Shown piece after piece: positions 37,850 to 49,850 of a stretch of DNA of 64,000 nucleotides. Every line of letters starts with the position of its first letter. Within the stretch, counting starts at the first letter, position 1. Source of the DNA: Dryococelus australis (Eukaryota; Arthropoda; Insecta; Phasmatodea; Phasmatidae); NCBI GenBank assembly GCA_029891345.1, contig CM057009.1, positions 91,621,416 through 91,685,415 on the forward strand, read 5' to 3'. The notes below the pieces were generated by a model. That model saw only the letters and a list, made by a program, of their open reading frames with translations. It ran no database searches and had not been told where the DNA came from. The position numbers and the translations under genes were made by a program.

Positions 37850-38195
37850 ATTTATGAACATATTTCAAAGTAAAATCCAAACAGACCATGCATACTATGT
37901 TAAGGGCAAAAGACCCCAACACCAAAACAGATGCAAAACGACTTTCCAAAATAATAACCAAAAACCTGAATTAATTATCAAATTATTAAATCATTACCAA
38001 AAGACCACAAAAGATGAACTCACATCCAAACAAAAAAAAGAGGGATAAATCGTAACCAAAACAAAATAATTTAAAACCCTAAAACCCAACGAAAAATAAT
38101 AAAATAACCTAATGCATCATAACAAATAATAGAGAGCTTCCCGGAGAAATTAAGGGCATCCTAACAAAAAATAAATTCGCAAAATTCACTTTGCA
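37850..38195. repeat. A-rich dispersed repeat, copy 2
   Basis: Second copy of the repeat at 26655-27065, same orientation, 11 kb away. Confidence 0.6.
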
Positions 38196-39450
38196 ACAAT
38201 ATAGTGACTTACATGGCTAATTATTTAAACTTCTCAATACACCTGCGCATTATCTTTAGACCAAAATACCAATTAGATACCATAAAATCACTATATTTCT
38301 ATATTAACATATACACTGTCCCTAATTAACATCTAAAACACATACTTAATGTAAAATTATCCTATAGCTTAATTTGGCATCCCTGATGCAACCTTGCCTC
38401 AAATATTCTTTGTTCTATATGGCATTAAACGTTGCTATGTTTTGTTTTCCCGTACTATTTGTATACATTTACTGACTGTAAATTACTTAAATTATTTTAT
38501 TGTTAACCACAGATGCATTTTATTTTACACTTATCATAATTGAATATGCCATGTAGGTGATGTCAGGTGTCATAACAAGTCACCTGCAATTAGGCAACTA
38601 TCTTCACTTATACCAATAATGGACTTGCTTGGCTATATAATTCTATCTCACTAGAGGTAACAGGGAAGATCTTCCCAATACTTAGACCCATACAGTTCTT
38701 ACTGTGGTTAAAATAGAGAATTGTTAATCACTATCATCCAATTGAATAACAATTAAATAAATTTCACACCTTTCTCATAACACAATGTACATGGGAGTTA
38801 GCAGAAATTTAGCTTTCTGGCACAATGCAATAATTAATAACAATTTATCAAAATAGGAACTAAGTTTAATTATAAAAGAACATTTATAGCTGCAACACAA
38901 ATTTTCAATCAAGTCAAGAATTACAGTGGAGCAGGCATTAAAAAAAATTAAAATTGAATAATTTTCAAATAAGTATAATGCAGCAATGAACAAATAACTT
39001 TCCCATTGACAAATAATCTTTACTCTTGCAAAGTATTACCAAATGAAAAACAAAAATTATTTATTTTTACATTGGAATTTAATTGAGAGCAGTGCATGGG
39101 AAAAGTTCAGAATAATAACTTATCAGCAATTGAGAATACTAGAACAAAGCATAAAATGAATGCTCTAAATTTTATCCAAATTAATATTCTATATCCACCA
39201 GGTATTATCCCTACTCCTATAGCACAAATCTGCTGTAACCATGCACAAACTTAAATAAAACTGGAATGAAACCATTTCAAATTGCTTCCGTAAGTATTGA
39301 CCCTTGCTGGGGCAGATGCTCCAACCTGAATGTGGCTAGCCTTGGTGTGTCCTCTCTGGCTGCAAACATGGGAACTCCCGGACTGACCCAGAAACAGAGT
39401 TATTTATTTAAATTCCTCATGCACACAGTGGCAGGCTCATCGGAATGTTT
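38196..39450. other. Non-coding AT-rich stretch
   Basis: Nothing recognised. A GC-richer segment at 39280-39440 directly before the next element has no motif. Confidence 0.4.
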
Positions 39451-41407
39451 TGACGCCAGCTAACAGCCTGTGGTGCTAGAGCCCATGACGGCGCTCACCA
39501 CGCACATATCATGTGTTCCGCACGTATGTAGAGGCCGATAATTTTTTTATTTCATTTGAATGTTATTTCCAGTGCCAAATGTGTTCTATTGTATTTGCAG
39601 TGTTTAATATGTTTTAAAATGTTTTAAAGTGTTTGTACTGACTTTTAATTATTTGGTTATAAAATTCATAAAGTGCCCACGGCACCGAGATTAAGAACAC
39701 TTAATATTCCGGCATGAACGCCGTCATAAAGAGACAGTAAAATAATATTGAAATTCATAAGAAAATTATAGAAATGTAAAACAATATTTATTTTATTTGT
39801 GCCATTTTGTTTTCAATAATAAAATATTTTACTCAGCGTGCATAGCACATCTGCTTATGTGAACCCCGTAGGCGGCCATGGGAGGTCCGTGTGAAGCTTG
39901 TCTCTGGACAGTCTGTCGAGGAGAGCTGGCGAGGTAAGACACTGTACGTGCACACTACAACTTTTGTTCACTGATTTATGTTTCCATAGTTATTTAGTTT
40001 ACAGGTTAACCTTTGCTTGCGTATGTTTTGCTAGACATTTTCCCCAGCATTATGCTTCCGCTTTATTAATTTCTTGCACTCGTATGGCATTTTTAACTTA
40101 ATCGAAGAGGAGGAGAAAGATATCGGAAAGGTCACACGACCCGTGCAACTTGAATCAGGCACTATCCGCCTATGTTTATGGCATTTCATTGTAACTTCTG
40201 TGTTACTGTTACATGCAATTTTAAGGGCTCTATTTTTATGTACGTATTTGAGGGTAATTTTCGTCTTGGAATATTTTACGGCAACATCATGTATAACCAC
40301 GTAGCTGACCGAAGCCGTCTTTATATGCGCCATTATTGCGTTTTGAGATCTTATTTATGTAACATCATATGTGCAATAATTTATTTTAGGGTTCTATGTC
40401 AATTTTATTCAGTGTTCAATGTATTTTTCATGAAAATTGATATTTTTGTACTTGACCACGCTGTCACGGTAATGTTTGATTTTACCACCATTAGGCATGT
40501 TACAAGCCTATAACCACTGCAGTCGTAAAGAGAATAATTTTCTCAGTAAGAATAATTTTTTGTCTGACTTTAATTTGCCGTTTCCACGCAGAAATATTGC
40601 AACTTCACCTGTACAACATGGTCCTCTATGAACTTCATCTAGCGGCATCTACGCCATCTAAGCTTGTTTTCGCACATGTGTGTATTTATTATAAATTTTC
40701 ATCTCACGTCCCATCTTACTTCATCTATCATTCAAGGGTTTATGTAATTTTGTAATTAGTGTATGGTGCAATTATTGCCGTCCTAGCCGGCTTTTTGTAT
40801 ACGACGTCACCACACTACCCACGTGCTGGAGGACAAGCCCAGACGAATTTGCATTAGTGATGCAGATTAATCACACATGTTAATATGTATTAAAGGTTTC
40901 ATTTGTAATTCACAGTGTCCTGTCTTCAGGGAAAAACCGTCAGTCCACCCTATCAGCTATCGGCCCTCTTCCCTTGTGGAGGCTGTGCTTTCACGCACCT
41001 CGATGAGATCATTCATCTAGGCGTGCACTAGAGTAATTGCAGGCTGGGGAGCACCCAAGTGGAATTGGCTAGTCATGACCGAGATAATCATTTCCTTGGC
41101 ATGTTGATGTGTATGAATAATATCAATAAAAACAAGTCTACAGTGAACTTATATCTTTTATTCAGTAGTGACAGTGTCCTAGCCACATATATTTTATTCA
41201 CTGTTTATTTTTGGTGATGTTTAGTAAAAAGTTTAGTATTGCCTACATGTTTGTAAGTACACACGGGTGAGACAGACACACAGAACCCAAAGCATCCCTG
41301 AGAATCCTGAGTTTCAATAGTGTGGTGATTAGGAAGCACCTCGGGAGCCCAAATTACCAGTAAGTATTTGTGTCATCGTTTGTCTCGTGTCTCACCTGAT
41401 GGCGTCA
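39451..41407. mobile_element. Unclassified TIR element, copy 2
   Basis: Same family as 7442-9044: starts TGACGCCAGC, ends GATGGCGTCA, and is flanked by GTTT and GTGT, a possible imperfect 4-base duplication. It is 1957 bases long. The length difference is a 357-base block (40713-41069) absent from copy 1, between CACGTCCC and TAGTCATGACCGAG. The copies are diverged throughout, so both insertions are old. No transposase is recognised. Confidence 0.7.
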
Positions 41408-44322
41408 GTGTGTATATCAAACTTCCAGTGTGGCCATTGCTGGAATCCAAAATATTTACGCAAATGGAAGGTGGCATAACAACATGAAAACCAGCCTGCT
41501 ATCATAATACCAAAGCCCGATCTAGGCATGTAATTGGGCCACCTATGTTGTGCAACTGTCAGCAGTGTGCCTTGCATGCACCTTCTTTGTTTGTGAAAAC
41601 TGACACAATATCTGTTCCACTAGGCATGCAGAACAAATTTCTAAAACTGTATGTTTGATACTAATGCAAAAAACTGAGCTGCAGCAATGTGTGTTCAAAA
41701 ATATTGAAGTAGAAGGAATTGCCCATGAAATTTAATACAGTTCTCTCAACTACCTCCCAGTATATAATTTAAGCTATAATAATAATTTTTTTGAGGCTGT
41801 ACCATTCAGAACTTACTTTTAATTTGATGGTTTAACTGAGTGAGTTTTATATGCTTCATCAGATTGTCTTTAATAGATTCTCTGTTGATTGTATTCAAAT
41901 AATCTAATCATTCATTTAAAACACCCAGTAATCCATCACTTTCAACATATGACTAAAACAAATAATGCCATACTCAGCACCCATAGCACCCCCCCATTTA
42001 GTCAGTGACGAAAACATTTCCTGCAAAAATTTTATAAACACTAGCACCAATAAAAGTCTTAAAACTGGGTGTTGATGATCTCTAAACACATAGTTTACAC
42101 TCACAAGCACAGTAGACAAATTCTGATGCTTAAGGTAATGTCATTTTATGTTAGTTGCAAGCAGCATTATAAGTCAACAAACTTTCCCAGGATCAACATG
42201 ACTGTGTAACAGTCATAAACTTAGTAACAACATTGTAAACTCTGTCAGCTCAAAGTATGTCAACTGTTGCTGGGCAGCATCGACCCAGGTTGACCAAGTA
42301 TGGTGAAGTCTGAGAGGGCCAGCATAGCAGTGAGCAGTAGACAGCAATATCCCAAATGCATAACTTATGAACACAGATCTTTATTCCAGCATATTCATTA
42401 ATCAACTCCTCTTCAACATGTGCTTTCCAAGTGGCAGACCATTACAACAGAAGAAGAGGAAGAAGAAGAAGAGGGGGAAAAAAGCTTCATTCACATTTTA
42501 TCAAATACTGAAATTGGTTTTTAACACAATTCATATATTACAGTTAATAATTTTATTTGAAATATTTTATATAATTCTTTTAAAAAAAAAATGCTGCAAT
42601 ACATGTTATACAAAAACTTCAGCAATGTAGCCATGGAACAAAGACAAATGGTAATAGCTTTACTAGGCAAGATAATCCACTTGGTATTTCAGCAAAGAAA
42701 ACGAATTACCCAAATGGGATATACACAAAATAACCAAAACAAATATTTTGGGAAACATTGTACTGCTTAGTAAACTTAGTACTGTTACATGTAGAATGTG
42801 ATGAGAATTATTTGTAAAGAGTCTGAAATATAACATTCACTTAAAATTTTTATAACTCATCCCAGTAAAGAAGTTACTAATCACTGTATTCACTACATGC
42901 AAGAAGTAGTAGTATGCCAAGTTGGTTTCAGATTGCTTTAATTGTTTAATAAATACATTATTTAACATAAATTTGAAGTAACATAGAAAAATTACTAGAT
43001 ATTTCATTGGGAATTATTTACATTATGCTGTCTGTAACAGAACTGTTAGTGTGCTAATCTGGCAAGATTCATTTGAGTAGTTTCTAATATGATATTGGCA
43101 TTATCTTACAAAACAGCAGTCAAAATCTATGAATAAATTATTTGAATGGTCGCCTAGTTATTGTCTGCATACAAAGTTCTGTTTAAATAAGTCTAATTTT
43201 TCTGTAGATGTAGCATTCTAATGTAAAATATTTATATGGGGACAATTTTGAAAATGTGTCTTTTATATACATACTTCAGTCTTAATGGTATAAGATATCC
43301 TATAATAGTATTACCTGTATACCAAGATGTGAATGAGGTATGAATCAATTAATTAGTTCCTAAAATTATGTAAGTGCTTAATTGTTTCAGGTAATGTTAA
43401 CTTCCAAAATTTTAGACTAATTAAAACATGAGTTACTGCATTTAATGTTGCAATTGTGTTCTTTAGATGTACCTAATTTGGCTTAACATTTGTTAATGGT
43501 TTCTATGAAATCTCAGCATCCAAAAATTTAAGATGACCACAATTTCCATTAAACATCAGTCTGGTTGAAAAATATAAATTTCGGTTTTATAAGTGTTTGT
43601 TGTATTAGTGAAAGTGGGTGAATGGGTTCAAAGTTGTTAAGGGACATACATATGCACACACACATGCATGCACAGGTGCATAAACCTAAACACAGGAAGA
43701 TATCTTATAATCCTATCTTTTTTATGGAAAGTAAGCTGAAATATGTTGTTCAGTATTGTTTTGTTGCCATAGACAGTATCAGCAAGTTGTATATTATAAT
43801 TTCTGAGAAAGTACTTATGGTTAAACTGTCTGCTAGAAGACAGTAAAATTTAAATGAAAATCTTTCATCATAATTGAAAGACAATTTACTTAGAAATATT
43901 ATTTTATATTATTGCTGTGACTATATTTTGTGTGTTGGAAACGAAAATGTATTTTTAATTCATTGTTTTGGTTTAATAGTCCAGATAGCAATTTTGCTCA
44001 AGAAGTTTTGAGATTACTTTAACATATTATTATTATTATTATTATTATTATTTACTATGCTTTATTATAGACAACAAATTTAAAGTTATTGTGTCTAGTA
44101 GTTGCGTGCCCTCCACCCTGGCGAAAAGACAAAAAAATTACGTATTATATTTTGTCTTAATTTTCATGTATATTTATTAAATCTCCCCACATTATGAGTG
44201 CAGCATATTTACATATTGTGTATATAAGCATTTGTAGTAATATTACTGTAAAAAAATGTTCAATTTTTTAAGCATGTTAACCTCATCCATGTAATGCTTT
44301 GTGTATTTGCATTTTGTTTTAG
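41408..44322. other. Remaining intron sequence
   Basis: AT-rich, with an AGAAGA-rich patch near 42451-42480, a CA patch near 43650 and a TTA trinucleotide run at 44025-44052. No transposon termini or coding motifs recognised. The last bases are the polypyrimidine tract and acceptor of the downstream zinc-finger exon. Confidence 0.4.
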
Positions 44323-44553
44323 GTGTGATACCTGTAAAAGGTGTTTTGTATCTTTACGTCGCCTTACAGCACATCAGAAAACAGTCCATATACCGCGCCG
44401 TTTCAGATGTCTGCAATGCTCAAAGTATTTTAAAACAAGGCATCATTTGTTGCGTCACAAGGTAATACATGAATACCCTCTTTGCGATACAGGATCGAAC
44501 CTCATTCCACATACACAACTCTTCCATCAGGAAACAGAATTTTCGCTTCACAC
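44323..44553 (+). CDS. C2H2 zinc-finger gene, downstream exon
   Basis: The acceptor ATTTTGTTTTAG ends at 44322. The first base G completes the codon begun by AG in the previous exon, giving GEKPYR directly followed by CDTC. Two fingers follow: C-x2-C-x12-H-x4-H (CDTC to HQKTVH) and C-x2-C-x12-H-x3-H (CLQC to HKVIH), then about 30 residues with no finger. A consensus donor GTAAGT at 44554 ends the exon two bases into a codon; reading on would hit TAA at once. An internal AAG/GTAATA at 44461-44467 is a possible alternative donor, but it would cut the last finger before its final histidine. With the upstream exon the protein has at least three complete fingers plus one partial. Likely a sequence-specific DNA-binding protein in the nucleus. 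Confidence 0.85.
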
Positions 44554-44707
44554 GTAAGTAAAGCATGATTTTCTTTATAAAAATGTAAAAAACTGGTTAC
44601 CTGGTGCCCAGTAGATGTATATATTAACAGTAATCTTACCAAACTTGTTAATCAAATATTGCTTTGTGATAAATTTATAATTATATTCACAAATATGATA
44701 GGTTATA

Positions 44708-45372
44708 CAGTAAACTCCAGATTAACCATGTTAATTGGGATTAGAGTAAACACGAATAAGCAGATTTGTAAAAAACCTGGATAATTGAATTAACACATTT
44801 TTACTATTAATGGAACAGTGATATTGGCCCCAAAAATTTTAAATAAGCTCCTAGTTATAGAGATTGTACTGCATTGTTTAAATGCCAGGTTGCCTTATTT
44901 AAAGTCCCATTATAGTCTTTATTGCATTGCATTCTAAACTTTCAACTAACTCTGCCATCTAAAGAATGGGCCTGAGTGACGCACATTGAGAAAGCGACAC
45001 ACACCACTATGCACCATATATCTATCGCTCCATGTTGCCCACCCAACGTGTGCGCCCGTCTGTCTCCGGCCCGGTGCAGGCTGTGTATACTCGATGCACC
45101 GTGAATTACACTATACTCGGCGCTACATAAATATCAGTTAAAATATAGTGAACTTTAAAACCTGCATATACAATATGTGACATACTAACAGTTTAAAGAT
45201 ATAACCACAGCTCATATGGCACAGCGATAGACGTACATGGTACCGCTGCGTGTTAAATGACACATGTCACAGTATCGCCTTGCTGCTGTTACAGTAGACT
45301 TTGAGAAAAAAAAAGCCACCCATATAATCTGAATATGGGTTAAGCGAAACACAAATAAACGGGAGTTTACAG
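44708..45372 (-). mobile_element. Tigger A deletion derivative (MITE-like), 665 bases
   Basis: Starts CAGTAAACTCC at 44708 and ends GGAGTTTACAG at 45372, flanked by TA. Its left 150 bases are the reverse complement of the right end of Tigger element A (shared GGATAAT and TGGAACAGTGATAT), and its right part is the reverse complement of the left end of A (shared GGCACAGCGATAG), so it is inverted relative to A. The central block (44870-45165), however, runs in the same direction as in A. Confidence 0.75.
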
Positions 45373-45534
45373 TATTTTGTACACCATTCATGTTATTTAA
45401 AACTTACTTGTGCAAAAGTTATTACCTGTAGACAGCAAACATTTCTTTACATGTTAAGTTATTTTCTCAGTTATTTTAAAGAAATGCAACCCACACCTAA
45501 GAGCAATATGCACTGAAAAGTTAGAGAAACTGGA

Positions 45535-45670
45535 ATACCCATCTAACACTGTGTAGGTTCACCTCTCAGATTGTGTAACTTGATAAACACAATGGAACAT
45601 GGATACTATTAGCCTTTTTAAGTAGTCTGCAGACAACTAACATCATGCCTTCTCAGGAATTGTTCTGAAT
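45535..45670 (-). pseudogene. Possible Tc1/mariner-type C-terminal relic
   Basis: On the minus strand a broken frame ends with LHNLRGEPTQC followed by a stop, resembling the R-G-G-x-T-x-Y end of Tc1-like transposases. The nucleotide pattern of this stretch also resembles a common insect transposon tail. The frame is heavily broken and this is a low-confidence call. Confidence 0.25.
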
Positions 45671-46369
45671 CCCTTATAATTCCAATGCCATGGATCTTTG
45701 GTTTATGTCCAGCAGTGTTTAAATAATGTGAATCGGGGGACTGTAACATGACCCTCAAATTTATATGAATGCTTCTCCTATATTATGATGGCTCTTGATT
45801 TGTGTGTGACACATATGGTATTGGAAGAGGTTAAACCCATAAGGATTAGAGTTTTTAAATTTCCAAAAAATTTGAAACCAGGAAAAAAAAAAACATTTTC
45901 CCTCAAATTTTTTGTGAAAAAAATGGATACATTTATTATTTTGCTTTAATTTATTAAATGTTATGGGTTATTCAAGTTTGGTATTTTGTTTGTAATATTT
46001 TTTTTATCATCATGTCTGAGTATTTATATTCAAACAAATATTTAATGTTTATGGTGACATCACATCTTTTTAAGACAACACCGCTACCTGAGGCAATGTT
46101 TTTCCTAAAACAGCAGGAACCTATACTGGTTGTTCAGAGAATAGAAAGATGCAAGTATAATACAGATGTCAGTGTTATTTTTTATATTTGTGTATGCCTG
46201 CATTATGTATATATGAGGATAAGTATTTTAACTTAACACATGTTTACTGGTTTACTAAAACCTCATTGCTTTGCCATAAGGGGTTGGTTTTCTGTTATAA
46301 AATATGTGTTATCCTTTACACTAACATTAAAGACTACTACGTAGTGCTAATTCTTAATCAGTTAACATA

Positions 46370-48222
46370 CAATAGAACATCTCTATTACGACTCCTCACA
46401 GTTCCCGAGAATAGGTAGTGGGGTGTGGGGGGGGGGGGGGTGGTCATAGTAAAAAATTTGTTGGAAAATTTTGGTCCAATTTTTACCCACCCCTAACCCC
46501 TATGCAAAAAACTTGCCATTTTTGGCATGAAGTATGTTCAATCATCTCTAGTTGATAAAAAACCACTTTTTAAATTAAATTAAATATATATGTATATTTT
46601 AATAGCTGGACATCTCCTGATTAATTTGATACCCAAGAAAGGCATATTGGACCACCCCTTGTCGTAAAAAAGAAGGCCATTGAAAGTGTGTGAAAAGATT
46701 AGTCTATGTATTATTAAAATATAAAGTAATAATTAAAGATCTATTACGCAGGTCTCATGGGTCATACATTGCTATGAGGCACGTAGCGATCAAAAAGTTT
46801 AGGTGGTGTTGCACAACTCGTGTGTGCACGCTGTGCTCTCACTTTGGTCTGGCTGTGTACTTAGCTGGGTGAGCACCTAGATCCTCTCCAGTGTAGCAGT
46901 TTGCTGCTGAAGCTCGGTCCTTGATCCTCAGGCTGGGCAGCTGTCGGTCGGTCGCTGGGTGGCAGCCGCCCGCCTGCCGCTACTACTGTCATCACAGGAC
47001 CTGTTCACTTCCTAACAGTGGCCCAGCATTGGGAAAACATGCTGATAGATGTGATTCTTGTCAATGTGTTCAATTTATTCTAAATGTAGGCGGCGGCGTG
47101 TTGGCCTCTGCACTGGCACGATGAAGCACAGCAGTGTTTACGGGAATATAAATATTTAGTGTGGTGTGCTTGAAATAAAAATTATCCCAAATTATTCATC
47201 AAAACTTTTGACGTTGCCTATGCACGCACACAGCCTCACTTGCCATAATATGGTACCGGTAACATAATAACACCTTTTATTTGCACACACTTATCTTTAT
47301 TCACTTTACACATAAAATTGACTTCACAAGAAAAAAAAACAATTGCCCACCATAAAAAATTAGAATATTATGTAGGCATGGGCGCACATAAACTTAAATA
47401 TAATAATTTTAAAAAATGGCATTGAATTAAATTTGAAGTTATCATACATACACTGATTAACAAACTAGTCTGTGTAATGTGCTGCTGTTTTTACAGCAAA
47501 AGAAGAGGGATAATGGAAGCAAAAAAAGACAGGGACTGTAAGGCAGAGGCGGTGGCGGCATGTATCTAGGACAAAGAATCCTCACTGAGCCGGCTTGCAA
47601 ACCCCCCAAATCATTCTCCATGGACACTACACCAGTGTCCCCTACTGCCCTTAAGTAATTTATTGCTTCACGCTGCTTGGAACAACCAATGTCAAAGTCT
47701 ATGATAGTAAAGGCCATTCATGGTAAAGTGAGCACTTTTGAAAGCCCTCTCATGTGGAATAATAGTCAATAAGTATGCTTTATTTTAGCCTTAGACATTA
47801 ACTGCAGTGTGTGGTGGAATATACAAACTGTTTTTATTACTTACATGGCAATATTTATTAAAAATTTTGTTTAAAGGATAAAAAATGGCTGAAAGGAAAA
47901 AGTAACCAGTCTGCCAAAGTGCTCACTTTACCATGAACAGCCTATAGATTGAGAAATGCGCGACCACTAACATCAGTAAGGACTAGTTTTCCATAGACTG
48001 AAAACCATGGATAATAGAAACTAGTACCGCCATTGGGGAAAAGTCTACAAAACAAATCCGCGCATAACTGAAACTGCGGTTGGCGAGGGATTACTGTATC
48101 TATTTTTAGATGTGCTTCAAATTTTCGACTTTTTCAACCCAAACTTTTCACGTTTCCTCAGGATTGGGTCGTAATAGAGAGGTGGTCATAATAAATGGGG
48201 TCATAATGGAGGCGTTTTACTG
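46370..48222. mobile_element. Pogo/Tigger-like element C
   Basis: The left end CAATAGAACATCTCTATTA at 46370 and the reverse complement of the right end, CAGTAAAACGCCTCCATTA, match at most positions. TA flanks both sides (46368-46369 and 48223-48224). Subterminal TAATAGAGAGGTGGTCATAAT-like text near the right end recalls Tigger ends. No intact transposase; the interior includes a GC-rich patch at 46900-47110, 14 G at 46427-46440 and a nested MITE (47717-47937). Confidence 0.6.
47717..47937. mobile_element. 221-bp MITE nested in Tigger element C
   Basis: Perfect 22-base terminal inverted repeats at 47717-47738 and 47916-47937, beginning TTCATGGTAAAGTGAGC, enclose an AT-rich interior without coding capacity. 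The perfect arms suggest a fairly recent insertion or conversion compared with its degraded host element. No clear target duplication was found, so the superfamily is open. Confidence 0.7.
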
Positions 48223-48336
48223 TAGTAAAAATATTTGAAACATAAATACTTAATCTAATGTTAAAGTACCGGTATAATAAATAATTATATGTTATCTTTA
48301 CTAGATAACCAGTAGTGGGTTGATGCACTGAAAAAC

Positions 48337-49620
48337 TTGCGACCATCATACACGAAGCCCACAACACATGCACTCAGCACAATGCTCTTGGATGCAGAGT
48401 ATGTCAGGGTCCAATATTTTACACATGAACAGATTACAAATGCACTCTGCATAACTGTAATAAAAGATGGCTGGACAAACATTTGTGGTGAAGCTGTTGT
48501 TATCTTTTTTGTTGCAATATCTAGTCCAGTATTCTTCAAGAGTATTCAGCCTGGTACAGAACCAGAAACTGGGGAATTCATATATCATGAAGTTGGAAAG
48601 GTTCTGGAAGAAATAGGTAGCCACAAATTTCTTTTCCTGGCAACTGACAATGCCAATTCCATGCATCTGGCATGGCAGCTTATCACAAACAAGTACCTCC
48701 ACATAAGCTGTAGTGGATGCATGTCTCATAGTCTTAATTTAGTTCTGAAAGATACAATGGAGCTGGAAACAATGAAGGCATCTTGCTGATGCGTGTTAAC
48801 AAAGCTACTTAGCAACAAACTGTCATTGTTGAATACCTCAAAACTTATTAAAAAACTGTGTTGCATTGTGCTTGATAATGACATATTTTGGAAACAAATG
48901 ACAGGTTGGCCCTCCTCAAATCAATTGTGACAGCTCTAACAAAACCTGAATCTGACAGCGCACTTCTATCTGATGTTCCACGCCTCATGTCTGAGATAAA
49001 GAAAGAAGTATTATCTTCATCTGCACCACCACCCTTGAGCAAAAGTGAAGAAGCCAAAGTTGTGAATGTACTGTAAGCACACAAATATTTCATCCTGAAG
49101 CCTAAATATTGTGCTGCGAACTTGCTCGATCCAAGATACAAAGTAGCAGTGTTAGATGATGATGGAGTATTGTCTGCAATAGATTTTATCACCAAAATAG
49201 CACCACATCATGGACTAAATGTAACATCTATATTATCAAATTTTGCTGAATACAGGACATCAACAGGATTTTGGTCGAGATGTTATATGGAACACAGCAA
49301 AACATGTTACACCTGCCATATGGTGGCAAGGATTGTTACACAACCTTCATCTAACATGGCAGTATGGTTAATGAACTTACCACCTTCATCTGCAGTCTGT
49401 GAATTAATTTGGTCTCAGTCTGCTGCAATTCATTCAAAAACCAAAAATTGTCTCATCGCAGACAAGGTACAGAAGCTAGTGGCTGTAAGGAGTAACCTTC
49501 AATTGAAAAAGAAATACTCCTAATGAAGAATGTCATAGTATTTCCTATCAACCAGAACATGGACAAGATCAGGAACCAAACATTTCAAATACAGAATTTT
49601 CAGAAACTGACATTGCTTAG
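48337..49620 (+). pseudogene. hAT-family transposase relic (DUF659 type)
   Basis: Plus-strand remains of one transposase in successive frames. 48337-48789 carries the DUF659-like N-terminal region: MRPSY, DGWTNI, then FKSIQPGTEPETGEF and TDNANSM, ending CMSHSLNLVLKD. 48888-49076 is a linker segment. 49122-49523 has LDPRYK and the C-terminal dimerisation region (LPPSSAVCELIWS, IHSKTKN). The order and spacing match hAT transposases of the group with GTE-TGE-type motifs. The N-terminal BED zinc finger is missing and stops separate the pieces. It lies 115 bases after the end of Tigger element C. Terminal inverted repeats were not identified. Confidence 0.85.
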
Positions 49621-49747
49621 GCTGGGCATCAATATTGGCAGTATATATCGAGAGATTTAGGTTATCTGCCATAACGTAGCTACTTTCAGGTAACTAGTTA
49701 ATTTGTCAGTATTATGTACTCAATCAGCAGTATCAGATTTAAGATTT

Positions 49748-49850
49748 GAAAAGAATTCTAGGCCAGTTATGTTACTAACCTAATCAATGCAATTAAAAAT
49801 ATGTGTTATTTTGGGCAAACATTGTTGAGCATGTACATACATATTCATGT
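49748..49850. repeat. Direct repeat B1 (about 100 bases)
   Basis: Shares AGAATTCTAGGCC, a GTTATG(T/A)TACTAAC block and TGTGTTATTTTGGG with 50785-50880, same orientation, about 1 kb apart. Confidence 0.65.

Larger units (their letters stand above)
19396..44322 (+). other. Large intron of the zinc-finger gene
   Basis: The donor AG/GTAATA at 19396 and the acceptor TTTTGTTTTAG ending at 44322 bound an intron of 24927 bases. The phase match (two bases left over before it, one base supplied after it) and the restored linker-to-finger junction support this pairing. It is filled with the transposon relics listed separately, in both orientations. Splicing itself is inferred, not observed. Confidence 0.75.
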
